NCBI RefSeq assembly: GCF_019970065.1
Contig: NZ_JAHXYH010000001.1
Span: 1,426,001-1,490,000 of the forward strand
Reading direction: 5' to 3'
Source of the DNA: Chryseobacterium sp. OSA05B
GTDB taxonomy: Bacteria > Bacteroidota > Bacteroidia > Flavobacteriales > Weeksellaceae
Length of the DNA: 64,000 bases
Shown: piece after piece, positions 10,555 through 19,215 of the stretch
Numbering within the stretch: the first letter of the stretch is position 1
Layout: every line of letters starts with the position of its first letter
The notes under the pieces: model-generated
Databases searched by the model: none
Seen by the model: only the letters and a program-made list of their open reading frames with translations
Told to the model about the DNA's origin: nothing
Made by a program: the position numbers and the translations under genes

Positions 10555-10712
10555 ATTTGTTTAGTTTAGTAGTGATAACAATAGTAAGTAAGTATAGTGT
10601 TTCCTATTTTTTGGTGTTCAAATGTTTTCTTTGAAACATCCATTTTTTTACAGATCATCTGTATTAAAAAGAATAATTTTTTAATTCATACGCTAACAAT
10701 TTTATAATTACA

Positions 10713-10720
10713 CAAATCTA
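10713..10720 (-). promoter_or_regulatory. Possible -7 box (TAGATTTG), distant
   Basis: TAGATTTG on the minus strand, preceded there by a T-rich tract, in a setting resembling the box at 5649-5656. It lies about 160 bases before the adhesin start at 10554, so a long leader would be needed; no -33 TTG is seen. Confidence 0.3.
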
Positions 10721-10805
10721 ATAATTTTTTCACTATTAATACATTCATTCAAATATTTTTTTGTTAAAATTCTATAATAATTCCACATTTTATACATTAA
10801 AATAT

Positions 10806-10833
10806 AAAATCCCCAGAAGAGTCTGAGGATTTT
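10806..10833 (-). terminator. Terminator hairpin
   Basis: AAAATCC and GGATTTT pair around an inner CAGA/TCTG stem, with one C-A mismatch and an AGAG loop. It stands 17 bases after the stop codon of the 10850-13780 metalloprotease. A/T runs on both sides suit intrinsic termination. Confidence 0.7.
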
Positions 10834-10849
10834 ATATATTCTAATTATT

Positions 10850-13780
10850 TTACTTTTTGATAAACTTAGATCGGAACTGATCTTTCCCTTTTTCATCGAT
10901 CGTAATGACGTACCCGCCTTTCACCAGAGATAAAACATTGATTTTTCCGCCGTTGATACTTCCATCACTCACAAGCTGACCAGCCGCACTATAAATTTTA
11001 TACGCTGCTTTATCTGAAACTTTGGTTACATTCAGAATATCGGTTGCCGGATTTGGATAGATCTGGATTCCAGTGTTATTGGCACCATTCACTTCGTTTG
11101 TTCCTAATGACACTTGGATCTGAACCGGATAATCTTCAATTTCACCATAAGCAAAAGGGTTACATCCGTTGTCAGGCTGATTTTCGTAAGCCATAGCAAC
11201 TCTCATGATCACCTTGCTGTCCGTATATGCATTGGCAGGAACAGAGAATGTACCGGAAACCGGGGTCACCATATTGGAGGCGCTGGTAAAGATCTTTTCA
11301 GAATCTGAAAAATTACCGTCTCTGTTGAAATCTATCCAGGCAGTTACCCCTTCGTTGTATGATTGCGCCGTCCATGCTTTTGTCACACTGATTGCGTTGC
11401 CTGAACTTCCCTGTCTAAGTGTAATTACTTTTGAAGGGTCCGCTGTATAATCGGTATAAGAAGAACCTACACTTGTGTTTGAAACAACACTCATTCCTAC
11501 AGGAGTTACAGAAACATTTGAGATATATTCATCTGCAAAACTTCCGGCACTGTTGGTACAGAACGCATAAGCCAATGTGCTGAAATTGGTACTTGCAGAA
11601 TAATCACCGGTAGTACTTCCGCAAATATTGGCTACCTGTACTTCATACTGAGTAGTATCCTGAAGACCAGCAATATAATAAGAGTTTGTAGGAACATTTA
11701 CAGTAACCCAGGTTGTAGATCCTGTTTTTCTGTATCTCAGAGAATAGGTTGCTCCCTGAACCGGCGCCCAGCTGATATTTCCGGAAGAAATTGTCAGTCC
11801 TGAAGCAGCAACTCCCGTTGTAGCTGTAGAAGAACATGTCGCCATTGAAGCTGCTACCGTAGCATTTCCAATAGCATAGAAAACATTTCCAACAGCACTT
11901 ACTCTGATTTTTATAGCTGCCCCTGTTGCAAGAGAAGAAAATGTAAATGCTTCTGCTCCGTCATTCGGAGTGGATGGTGTAAGCACAACCCATGTAACTC
12001 CGTTATCTGCGGTATAATCTATTTTAACATTCGGCGTATTGTAAATACCGGAATTTGTATTGACTACATTCCAGGTTACAGCACCGGATGCGTTATTATA
12101 TACTGTAGAAGAAGTCACTTGAAAAGGTCCTTCATTTCCTACATTGATTTTCTGAAGTGCAGAATTGGTCTGCTGCTCTGTCACAATCGGGCTGTTATCT
12201 CTGGCCGTAAATACAAAATTGGTAGATCTTGCTCTGTTCGATACCGTTTCCCAATCTGCCGCAGAAGAAAGATTCCCTCCCAATACGGTATTCAGTTTAG
12301 GGAAATATCTTGTAAGTGAAGTAGACGGAAGAATAGATCTGAATAGCGGCCCTACTCCTGTATTTCCGTTAACAGAAGTTACCGTTGAGGCAGCATTATC
12401 AAACTGCTCCCATGTATAGGTCATAGGATTTCCTTCAGGATCAATTGCATTTCCCGTAAGTGCAAATGCCGTCCCTTTTGGAATCGCGTAGTCATTCAAC
12501 GCAGAAATCACCGGTGGATTGTTCGTCACTGATGTTTCCACGTCACAGGTTTTAGCCACCAAATTATTCTGCATCTGAATAATACTTACTACATGGAAGT
12601 AAGGATCAGAGTTCATCTGAACATTGGCACCTGTAATTCCAGCATACCCCATGATGGTAGATCCTGAACCCGGTTCCATATTTACCCCTGCCGATTCCAG
12701 AGCATGAGAGAATGTATGATTAGCTCCCAGCTGATGTCCCATTTCGTGAGCTACATAGTCAATATCAAATGTATCTCCCTGTGGAATGGCATTCGCCGGT
12801 GAAGTAAACCCTGAACCTTTTGCTTTGGTAGTGGGAGTGGCTGGATTTACACAGATACATCCGATACATCCGGCATTTCCACCGCCTCCGCTTCTTCCGA
12901 ACAAGTGTCCGATATCATAGTTTTCGTTTCCTACCACACTGGTAAGAGTCTGCTGAAGCTGAACATTCCAATTGTTCATCTGAGAAGCAGGAGAATAAGG
13001 ATCAGTAGCTGCATCCATATAAATCAATGCAGGATAATTTACCATATTCATATGTAATCCCATATCTTTTTCAAAAACGCCATTCACTCTTGAAAGTGTA
13101 GCATTCATAGCCACGAGCGCTCCAGCCTGTGTACCTCCAAAGTAAGCTGTATATTCTGCAGTTACCGAAAGTGCCAATCTTAGCGTTCTGTATTTTTTAT
13201 CTGAAGATTTAGAAAAATCTGATGCATTATTGGCAAATGATTTATTGGTGTTGTACAGTTTTGCGACCTCACTTTTAGAAAGAATATCTTCATCCATAGA
13301 ACACAGGAAGCCCTGTGATCCTACACCTGTAGTTTTGGCATGTACACCGTAAACCGTTTTAGAAGCATTCTGTGGTTCAATGAACTGATACACTCCGTCT
13401 TTAATGATCATAGACTGAAAGTCATTCGGAGCCAGTGAAAACCTTAAATATTTGGAAGGGTCATCTATTCCTACTCCCACGTATGACCCCAGCTGATATT
13501 GATCTGCAAGGGCTTTATCCATAACGGGAAAGCTGTACACATTAAATCTTTCAATTTTACCATCTAAAGTTGGAAGTGCTACTGCAATAGGCTTAGCATT
13601 TTTACCCATTTCTTGAGCTCCCGAAAGCTGTGTTCTTAATAAAGAAATATCTAAATTATAGTATCCTTTGATATCAGACCGCTGTATTACCTCTCCGGAC
13701 CGTCCAGTTGACGGCGTCCACTGGGCCGTAGCAGCAGCGAACATGCAAAGAGAAAATACTGAAGTAAAAATTTTCTTCAT
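10850..13780 (-). CDS. Secreted reprolysin-like zinc metalloprotease with T9SS signal
   Basis: A 976-residue secreted metalloprotease. The signal peptide is MKKIFTSVFSLCMFAAATAQ. The zinc site is HEMGHQLGANH (His345, Glu346, His349, His355) with Met-turn TIMGYAG, as in M12B/reprolysin-like peptidases. Behind the catalytic domain lie a PKD/Ig-like linker, one FN3 module (ATYSLRYRKTGSTTW), one GEVED module (GEIEDYPV) and a T9SS type A sorting domain (IYPNPATDILNV to KFIKK). Its first ~680 residues match those of the 643-5619 gene closely in order and motif, so the two are paralogues; this one has the short tail and may be nearer the ancestral form. The likely role is extracellular protein degradation. 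Confidence 0.9.
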   Translation of the reverse strand: MKKIFTSVFSLCMFAAATAQWTPSTGRSGEVIQRSDIKGYYNLDISLLRTQLSGAQEMGKNAKPIAVALPTLDGKIERFNVYSFPVMDKALADQYQLGSYVGVGIDDPSKYLRFSLAPNDFQSMIIKDGVYQFIEPQNASKTVYGVHAKTTGVGSQGFLCSMDEDILSKSEVAKLYNTNKSFANNASDFSKSSDKKYRTLRLALSVTAEYTAYFGGTQAGALVAMNATLSRVNGVFEKDMGLHMNMVNYPALIYMDAATDPYSPASQMNNWNVQLQQTLTSVVGNENYDIGHLFGRSGGGGNAGCIGCICVNPATPTTKAKGSGFTSPANAIPQGDTFDIDYVAHEMGHQLGANHTFSHALESAGVNMEPGSGSTIMGYAGITGANVQMNSDPYFHVVSIIQMQNNLVAKTCDVETSVTNNPPVISALNDYAIPKGTAFALTGNAIDPEGNPMTYTWEQFDNAASTVTSVNGNTGVGPLFRSILPSTSLTRYFPKLNTVLGGNLSSAADWETVSNRARSTNFVFTARDNSPIVTEQQTNSALQKINVGNEGPFQVTSSTVYNNASGAVTWNVVNTNSGIYNTPNVKIDYTADNGVTWVVLTPSTPNDGAEAFTFSSLATGAAIKIRVSAVGNVFYAIGNATVAASMATCSSTATTGVAASGLTISSGNISWAPVQGATYSLRYRKTGSTTWVTVNVPTNSYYIAGLQDTTQYEVQVANICGSTTGDYSASTNFSTLAYAFCTNSAGSFADEYISNVSVTPVGMSVVSNTSVGSSYTDYTADPSKVITLRQGSSGNAISVTKAWTAQSYNEGVTAWIDFNRDGNFSDSEKIFTSASNMVTPVSGTFSVPANAYTDSKVIMRVAMAYENQPDNGCNPFAYGEIEDYPVQIQVSLGTNEVNGANNTGIQIYPNPATDILNVTKVSDKAAYKIYSAAGQLVSDGSINGGKINVLSLVKGGYVITIDEKGKDQFRSKFIKK

Positions 13781-13808
13781 AATTTCTTGAAATATTAGAT
13801 TAATGCCA

Positions 13809-13816
13809 CAAATATA
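13809..13816 (-). promoter_or_regulatory. Possible -7 box (TATATTTG)
   Basis: TATATTTG on the minus strand, 29 bases before the ATG at 13780, in the setting CACAAAT(A/C)TA shared with the paralogous genes upstream. No clear -33 TTG. Confidence 0.5.
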
Positions 13817-13900
13817 ATATTTCTATTAAAATAAAATCATTAAATTTTAAATTTTAATGAATAATAATCATTATACTTACGTTATGACTAACCCATACTC

Positions 13901-13933
13901 ATAAAAAAATCCCCGGATGGGGACCCGAGGATT
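13901..13933 (-). terminator. Rho-independent terminator
   Basis: AATCCCCGG pairs with CCGAGGATT (one mismatch) around an 8-nt loop, and the minus strand continues into TTTTTTTAT. It lies 82 bases after the DUF6048 stop codon and closes the rlmD-to-DUF6048 cluster. Confidence 0.7.
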
Positions 13934-14014
13934 CATTATTCATGATACATTGCTTTATGCTTATGATAAAGATTGCTCTTATTTTTTAACAGTAGAAATC
14001 TGTTGATTTTCTTT

Positions 14015-14683
14015 TTAAAATTTGTACGCGATATTCCAGGCGAAGCCCATATTGAATTTGGCTGAACTTTTGCCGAATCCGGGTACAATCATCGGTGTGA
14101 TATCATCCTGTTTGGAGGTATAAACTAAATACTTCGGCTGAAGATTGACATCAATATAAAAGTTGGATTCAAAAAGCTGCACTCTTCCTCCTAAGGTTCC
14201 CTCCAGCCATGCAGAAGTTTGTGATGATGACGGAAATGCTACCGAAGAAGCACTCCCTCCAAATCCGCGGACCGGAACTGCCATATACTCCTGATTGTAG
14301 AAGGCACCACCTATCTTCCCTCCGGCATAGAAACCGTTGAATTCATTTTCAAGGTCTTTGGCCAGCATATAGAATGCGCCCAGCTTTACGAAAGGACCGC
14401 TTGCTTTTGCATCATACCCGTTCTTCTGATACACATTTTTTTCAAAACCAGCTTCCGCAATAGCATGAACATTTCCTTTCACCTTAGATGAAATAAATCC
14501 CTGATAAAGCACTCTATCTGAGAAAAAGGAAACTCCGGCATTAAGAACATCAAATCCCACCATAAAGTTAGGCTTGTATTTCTCCTGAACTTTTTTGGCT
14601 TCTTTGGCTTCTTTTTTTTCCTGGGCCATTCCCAGCATTCCTACGATGCTAAAAAAGAAGGTAAAGATTAGTCTTGTCTTCAT
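14015..14683 (-). CDS. DUF6048-like outer membrane beta-barrel-type protein
   Basis: A 222-residue exported protein. A signal peptide (LIFTFFFSIVGMLGMAQ) is followed by a Lys/Glu-rich segment (KKEAKEAKKVQEKYKP) and then by alternating hydrophobic and aromatic stretches ending in a terminal aromatic (WNIAYKF), as in small outer membrane barrels. The start overlaps the end of the DUF6452 gene by 35 bases, so the two are probably co-translated. In flavobacteria this family sits beside DUF6452 and rlmD, as here. Biochemical role unknown; the family name rests on recognition of the neighbourhood and sequence pattern. Confidence 0.65.
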   Translation of the reverse strand: MKTRLIFTFFFSIVGMLGMAQEKKEAKEAKKVQEKYKPNFMVGFDVLNAGVSFFSDRVLYQGFISSKVKGNVHAIAEAGFEKNVYQKNGYDAKASGPFVKLGAFYMLAKDLENEFNGFYAGGKIGGAFYNQEYMAVPVRGFGGSASSVAFPSSSQTSAWLEGTLGGRVQLFESNFYIDVNLQPKYLVYTSKQDDITPMIVPGFGKSSAKFNMGFAWNIAYKF

Positions 14684-15125
14684 TCTCTATTTGATTTTGC
14701 CCTGCTTCTACTTTCTGTACAGGATTAGGTTGTTTTAATTCTGAATTTAAACTTTCGTACGTTTTTTTGATGCCACATCCAGGAGAAACATAAGTGGTCT
14801 TTGTGGTATAATTGATTCGTACATGAGATTCAGTAGCTGTATTGGCTAGCCTGAAATAAACGTCTGTATATGGTGAGTCGTCTACTCTTAACGGGATCAG
14901 TCTTGAATTTATTTTCTCAAGCTTACCCAGCTGTACTTTTCCGGAACCGTAATCTACGGCTACATATAATGAGTCCAAAGTAACCTCTTTACCTGACGCC
15001 AAAGACTTAAATGCTACTTTCATTCGGGGTGTTCCTTCCCCACTCTCACAGATATCATCGTCTCCGCCACAGGATGAGATCATGAAGATACCGCATATCA
15101 ATATAAGGTATGTAATATATTTCAT
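14649..15125 (-). CDS. DUF6452 family lipoprotein
   Basis: A 158-residue predicted lipoprotein with lipobox LICGIFMISSCGG (Cys about residue 19). The mature part has the family hallmark CESGEGTPRMKVAF near its start, then a beta-rich domain with a second Cys pattern (VSPGCGIKKTYES). The stop codon of the upstream metalloprotease gene (15131) lies only 5 bases away and the DUF6048 start lies inside this gene's end, so it is the middle of an operon. Function is not known. Confidence 0.7.
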   Translation of the reverse strand: MKYITYLILICGIFMISSCGGDDDICESGEGTPRMKVAFKSLASGKEVTLDSLYVAVDYGSGKVQLGKLEKINSRLIPLRVDDSPYTDVYFRLANTATESHVRINYTTKTTYVSPGCGIKKTYESLNSELKQPNPVQKVEAGQNQIENEDKTNLYLLF

Positions 15126-15130
15126 ATTTT

Positions 15131-17605
15131 TTATTTTGGATCTAAGGCTTTTTCAATTCGGAACGCAAGATCTTCATAGTGGTATTGGTTAACCGTATTG
15201 GTATCTGCTTTTGCCGAAAGTTCTTTTTTAATCATGATCAGGTTTCCTCTTACAATGGATGAAACATCAGATTTATCAGGATTTTTTGCATCAACAAGTT
15301 TAATCAGGTTATCCACATAATTTCTCTGAAGGTTTCTTCCGTATACATCAGGGTTCGCTTTTTTTACAATGGAATTATTCAGGTCTGAGAACAGATCAAC
15401 CAGAGTATACGTATTCTGATCGACAGCTTCCATCTGATACATATTCTGTAAAACAATCGGGCTTAAAATTCTGGCAAGAACGCCATTCTGAATTTCTTCA
15501 ATAGTTTTCACCGGTGTTTTTCCAGTCTTCTCAAAAACTTCTTTTTTGATCAGCCACTGTGGCGTAGTGAAAACATTTTCCTGAAGAAACTTCATCGCTT
15601 CCTGCTGATCTTTTTTAGCTACAGCTTCATACACCGGACCAGACTGCTCAGCGGTTTTAGGAGTTTCCATCTGTCCACCGATATATTTTGAAACATGACC
15701 TGCATATCTTCTGAACTGCCCGGTTACCTGATCATACATCATTCCAAGATTTTCGTAATCTTCATTCGGAGTTGCCGTCCACTTTTCAAGATTGTCTACT
15801 ATTCTCTTAAGGTTTTTGATTCCGTAAGTTCCTGCAACCATAGCATTGTCTCCCACTTGCTCACTCTGAGATCTCGGATCAAGAGGATTGGATTCTGTTC
15901 CGAACCAAAGTCTTTCATTTTTTAAATTTTTGATCACCCATTTATTCAGATATTCTTTTTCTGAATCCGGCGTGTTGTACTGATAAAATCTTTTGTAGCC
16001 CCACTCAATGGCCCAGTCATCATAATCTCCGATTCTCGGCATAATTCCTGAATCCCCGATGTTATCTTCCGGTTGAGCCACATAATTAAATCTTGCATAA
16101 TCCATGATTGATGGCGTGTGACCATTCTTCTCAAGCCATTTTTTATCTCTCAGTTTTTCAACAGGTACGGTAGAACTTGAACCGAAGTTATGTCTTAACC
16201 CTAAAGTATGTCCTACTTCATGAGAAGAAACAAAACGGATCAGCTCGCCCATCAGTTTATCATCAAACTTAATTTTTCGTGCTCTTTCATCATTGGGTGC
16301 AGCCTGCACAAAATACCAGTTTCTGAGAAGCATCATGACATTATGATACCAGTTGATATGGCTTTCCAGAATTTCTCCCGTTCTGGGATCTGAGATCGAA
16401 GGTCCGGAAGCATTCGGTACATCTGAAGGTTTATAAACAATGGCAGAGAATCTTGCATCTTCAAGGCTCCATTCGGTATCCACTTTTGAATCCGGGACTT
16501 TTGCATAAATGGCATTTTTGAAACCTGCTTTTTCAAAAGCTTTCTTCCAGTCGTCCACTCCCTGAATCAAATAAGGAACCCATTTTTTAGGTGTCGCCGG
16601 ATCAATATAGAATACAATAGGTTTTGCCGGTTCTACCAACTCTCCTCTTTTGTATTTTTCAAGATCCTGAGGTTTTGGCTCCAGTCTCCATCTTTTAACT
16701 AGAGAAATCTTTTTTACGCCCTGAGGATCAAGATCAAAATCTGTATAGCCTACTGTAAAATAGCCCACTCTCGGATCAAAATATCTTGCCTGCATTTTAT
16801 TTTCCGGAAGGAGAACAAACGAGGCATTGATCTCTACCGTATAATTTCCGCTTATTTTCGGGGTGTTTGCAGGAGTAGCTCCCGGCAATGGTCTTCCCAA
16901 AGTACGTGCGAAAGTTTTGGTGGTATTGATTTCGATATTATTCGGGAACGATTTTACAAAGTTTACAAATGACATATCTTTCTGGAAAGCTCCGACTTTG
17001 AAGGCATCTTTATAATTTACAGAGAAAGAAACCGTTTCGTTATCAGAGTTCAGAAGATCCGTGACATCAATGACTGAAGACTTTTTACTGTCTCCATACG
17101 TTTTTACATCAAAAGATTTGATGATAGGCTGTACGTTATTTCTGATCACAGAATTATACATATCCGAGGTGGAATCTTTTGCATAATCTACAAAAGAAAT
17201 AGCTCTCAGAAGGATTTTATCTTGGGGACCTTTTTCAAAAGCCACTACCTGCTGGCCGATCTGATCTCCCGCATATCCGGTACTTCCGGAACGCATGCCG
17301 GCAGCAGCTTTTGTAAGTCTTGTTACTAAAAGAAATTCCTTTTTCAGCATTCTGTCAGGAATTTCGAAGTAATATTTATCTTCCAATTTATGAACCGTGA
17401 AAACACCCTGATCTGAAACCGCCTTATCTGTAATCACCTCTTTGTAAGGTTTAATCACCGGCTTTTTCTTAAGATCGTCTTTTTTTACTTTTGCGGTATC
17501 TGTTTTTACCGCTGTAGAATCTTTTTCCTGCCCTTTCAGTTCGTTCTGACTCAACATCAAAACCAATACAATGAATGCAGCACCCAGGTTTTTCACTCTT
17601 TTCAT
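15131..17605 (-). CDS. Zinc-dependent metalloprotease (DUF5117/DUF5118 type)
   Basis: An 824-residue exported protease. A signal peptide (AAFIVLVLMLSQNELKGQ) is followed by a Lys-rich spacer and the DUF5118/DUF5117 N-terminal region (residues ~50-420). The zinc site is HEVGHTLGLRH (His462, Glu463, His466, His472) within the metzincin-like C-terminal domain; SIMDYARFNYVAQPED downstream supplies the Met-turn. No T9SS domain is present, so it is probably periplasmic or anchored otherwise. It lies 36 bases downstream of rlmD, and the DUF6452 gene follows closely, so all four may share a transcript. Its substrate is unknown. Confidence 0.85.
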   Translation of the reverse strand: MKRVKNLGAAFIVLVLMLSQNELKGQEKDSTAVKTDTAKVKKDDLKKKPVIKPYKEVITDKAVSDQGVFTVHKLEDKYYFEIPDRMLKKEFLLVTRLTKAAAGMRSGSTGYAGDQIGQQVVAFEKGPQDKILLRAISFVDYAKDSTSDMYNSVIRNNVQPIIKSFDVKTYGDSKKSSVIDVTDLLNSDNETVSFSVNYKDAFKVGAFQKDMSFVNFVKSFPNNIEINTTKTFARTLGRPLPGATPANTPKISGNYTVEINASFVLLPENKMQARYFDPRVGYFTVGYTDFDLDPQGVKKISLVKRWRLEPKPQDLEKYKRGELVEPAKPIVFYIDPATPKKWVPYLIQGVDDWKKAFEKAGFKNAIYAKVPDSKVDTEWSLEDARFSAIVYKPSDVPNASGPSISDPRTGEILESHINWYHNVMMLLRNWYFVQAAPNDERARKIKFDDKLMGELIRFVSSHEVGHTLGLRHNFGSSSTVPVEKLRDKKWLEKNGHTPSIMDYARFNYVAQPEDNIGDSGIMPRIGDYDDWAIEWGYKRFYQYNTPDSEKEYLNKWVIKNLKNERLWFGTESNPLDPRSQSEQVGDNAMVAGTYGIKNLKRIVDNLEKWTATPNEDYENLGMMYDQVTGQFRRYAGHVSKYIGGQMETPKTAEQSGPVYEAVAKKDQQEAMKFLQENVFTTPQWLIKKEVFEKTGKTPVKTIEEIQNGVLARILSPIVLQNMYQMEAVDQNTYTLVDLFSDLNNSIVKKANPDVYGRNLQRNYVDNLIKLVDAKNPDKSDVSSIVRGNLIMIKKELSAKADTNTVNQYHYEDLAFRIEKALDPK

Positions 17606-17628
17606 TTAAATTTTCAGATTAATATATT

Positions 17629-17636
17629 CAAATGTA
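17629..17636 (-). promoter_or_regulatory. Possible -7 box (TACATTTG)
   Basis: TACATTTG on the minus strand, 24 bases before the metalloprotease start at 17605, in the short gap after rlmD. It could give the metalloprotease its own transcript. No -33 TTG. Confidence 0.35.
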
Positions 17637-17641
17637 AGTAT

Positions 17642-19048
17642 TTATTTTTTGATTAGTAATGCTATATTCTCCACGTGGTGCGTTTGCGGGAACATATCTA
17701 CCGGTAGTATTTTCACAAGGGTATAATGTTCTTTCATCAAAGCCAGATCTCTTGCCTGCGTCGCTGAGTTACAGCTTACATACACTACTTTTTCCGGTGC
17801 CAGTTTCAGGATCTGCTCCACTACTTTCTGGTGCATTCCGTCTCTTGGCGGGTCGGTAATCAGAACATCAGCTTTCGGATGGTTTTCCAGGAATTCGTCG
17901 TTAAAGACATTTTTCATATCTCCACAATAGAATGTGGTGTTGGTAAGACCATTTAATTCAGCATGTTCAATGGCAGCATCTATGGCCTCCTGAACCGATT
18001 CTATCCCAATGACATGTTTCGCATTTCTGGCTACGTACTGAGCAATAGTTCCTGTTCCTGTGTAAAGGTCATACACGACTTCATCTCCTTTTAAATCTGC
18101 AAACTCAAGGGTTTTTCTGTAAAGCTCCAACGCCTGCTTATAGTTGGTCTGGAAGAATGATTTCGGTCCTATTTTAAATTTAAGTCCATCCATCTCTTCC
18201 ATCAGGAATCCTTCTCCGAAATAGATTTTAACATCTAAATCATAAATGGAATCATTCTGCTTTGGATTGATGGCATAGACCAATGTTTTGATCTGCGGGA
18301 ATTTTTCAAGTAAAAACTGGAAAAGTTTTTCTCTGTTTTCCTTTTCTTCTCTGTACAGCTGGAATAGGACCATCCACTCGCCTTTAGAGTTTTGTCTCAT
18401 CATCAGCGTTCTCAGAAATCCTTCCTGATTTTTAACATCAAAGAAATCCAGGCCGTTGTCTACCCCGAATTTTTTCACAGCCAGACGGATTGCATTGGAT
18501 GGCTCTTCCTGAAGGAAACATTCTTTAAGATCCAGGATCTTGCTCCACATTCCCGGAATATGGAAACCAAGAGCATCTTTACTTCCAAAATTCTCTTCAG
18601 AGCTTATTTCGTATTGAGTCAGCCATCTCGCGTTTGAGAAAGAGAACTCCATTTTATTTCTGTAGAAATACTGTTCTTCAGCACCTAAAATCGGCACGGT
18701 TTCAAAGTCCTCAATACCCCCGATTCTTTTAATATTATTGTATACTTCTTCCTGTTTGAAATCAAGCTGTTTTTCATAGCTCATATTCTGCCATTTGCAT
18801 CCTCCGCATGTACCGAAATGAATACATTTAGCTTCTACTCTGTATGGAGAAGGCTCCACTACTTCCACGGTTTCCGCTTCGTAATATTTGGACTTGGATT
18901 TCTTTACTCTGGCATTCACTACGTCTCCGGGAACGGCTCCCGAGATCAGCACTGTTTTTCCTTCTTCTGTTCTTCCTATCGCAATGCCTTTCGCCCCTGC
19001 CCCGAACACCTTAATATTTTCAAGAATAATATCTTTCTTCTTTCTCAT
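17642..19048 (-). CDS. rlmD: 23S rRNA (uracil-C5)-methyltransferase RlmD
   Basis: Transfers a methyl group from S-adenosylmethionine to C5 of a uracil (U1939 in E. coli) in 23S rRNA. The N-terminal TRAM domain (VFGAGAKGIAIGRTEEGKTV) is followed by an iron-sulfur motif with Cys75, Cys81 and Cys84 (CIHFGTCGGCKWQ). The SAM-binding loop is YDLYTGTGTIAQYVA, and the catalytic Cys426 lies in VSCNSATQARDL. The frame is open to 19096, but the internal ATG at 19048 starts the usual MRKKK-IILENIKV sequence of the family, giving 468 residues, so I prefer it. The subfamily (RlmD rather than RlmC or RumA-like) rests on family convention. Confidence 0.9.
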   Translation of the reverse strand: MRKKKDIILENIKVFGAGAKGIAIGRTEEGKTVLISGAVPGDVVNARVKKSKSKYYEAETVEVVEPSPYRVEAKCIHFGTCGGCKWQNMSYEKQLDFKQEEVYNNIKRIGGIEDFETVPILGAEEQYFYRNKMEFSFSNARWLTQYEISSEENFGSKDALGFHIPGMWSKILDLKECFLQEEPSNAIRLAVKKFGVDNGLDFFDVKNQEGFLRTLMMRQNSKGEWMVLFQLYREEKENREKLFQFLLEKFPQIKTLVYAINPKQNDSIYDLDVKIYFGEGFLMEEMDGLKFKIGPKSFFQTNYKQALELYRKTLEFADLKGDEVVYDLYTGTGTIAQYVARNAKHVIGIESVQEAIDAAIEHAELNGLTNTTFYCGDMKNVFNDEFLENHPKADVLITDPPRDGMHQKVVEQILKLAPEKVVYVSCNSATQARDLALMKEHYTLVKILPVDMFPQTHHVENIALLIKK

Positions 19049-19160
19049 CCGTAAACTCAATTTCTTTAACGCACGAACGAAACTCTCCAGTTTCACCCGT
19101 GACCTTTATTTTCTATTTTTCTAATATTCCCGGAAAATATCCGGTTTCAATCTGCAAAAA

Positions 19161-19196
19161 TACAATAAAAAAAAACCTTATCCGAAGATAAGGTTT
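19161..19196 (-). terminator. Rho-independent terminator
   Basis: A perfect 10-bp stem (AAACCTTATC/GATAAGGTTT) with a stable CGAA tetraloop is followed on the minus strand by nine T. It ends the thioredoxin-like lipoprotein gene at 19216 and lies just before a possible rlmD -7 box (TATTTTTG on the minus strand, 19155-19162). Confidence 0.9.
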
Positions 19197-19215
19197 CCAT
19201 CTATATTAAAGTTTA

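Noticed and set aside
10708..10896. Minus-strand open frame of 62 codons
   Set aside because: It overlaps the end of the metalloprotease gene and its terminator and has AT-rich, low-quality composition.
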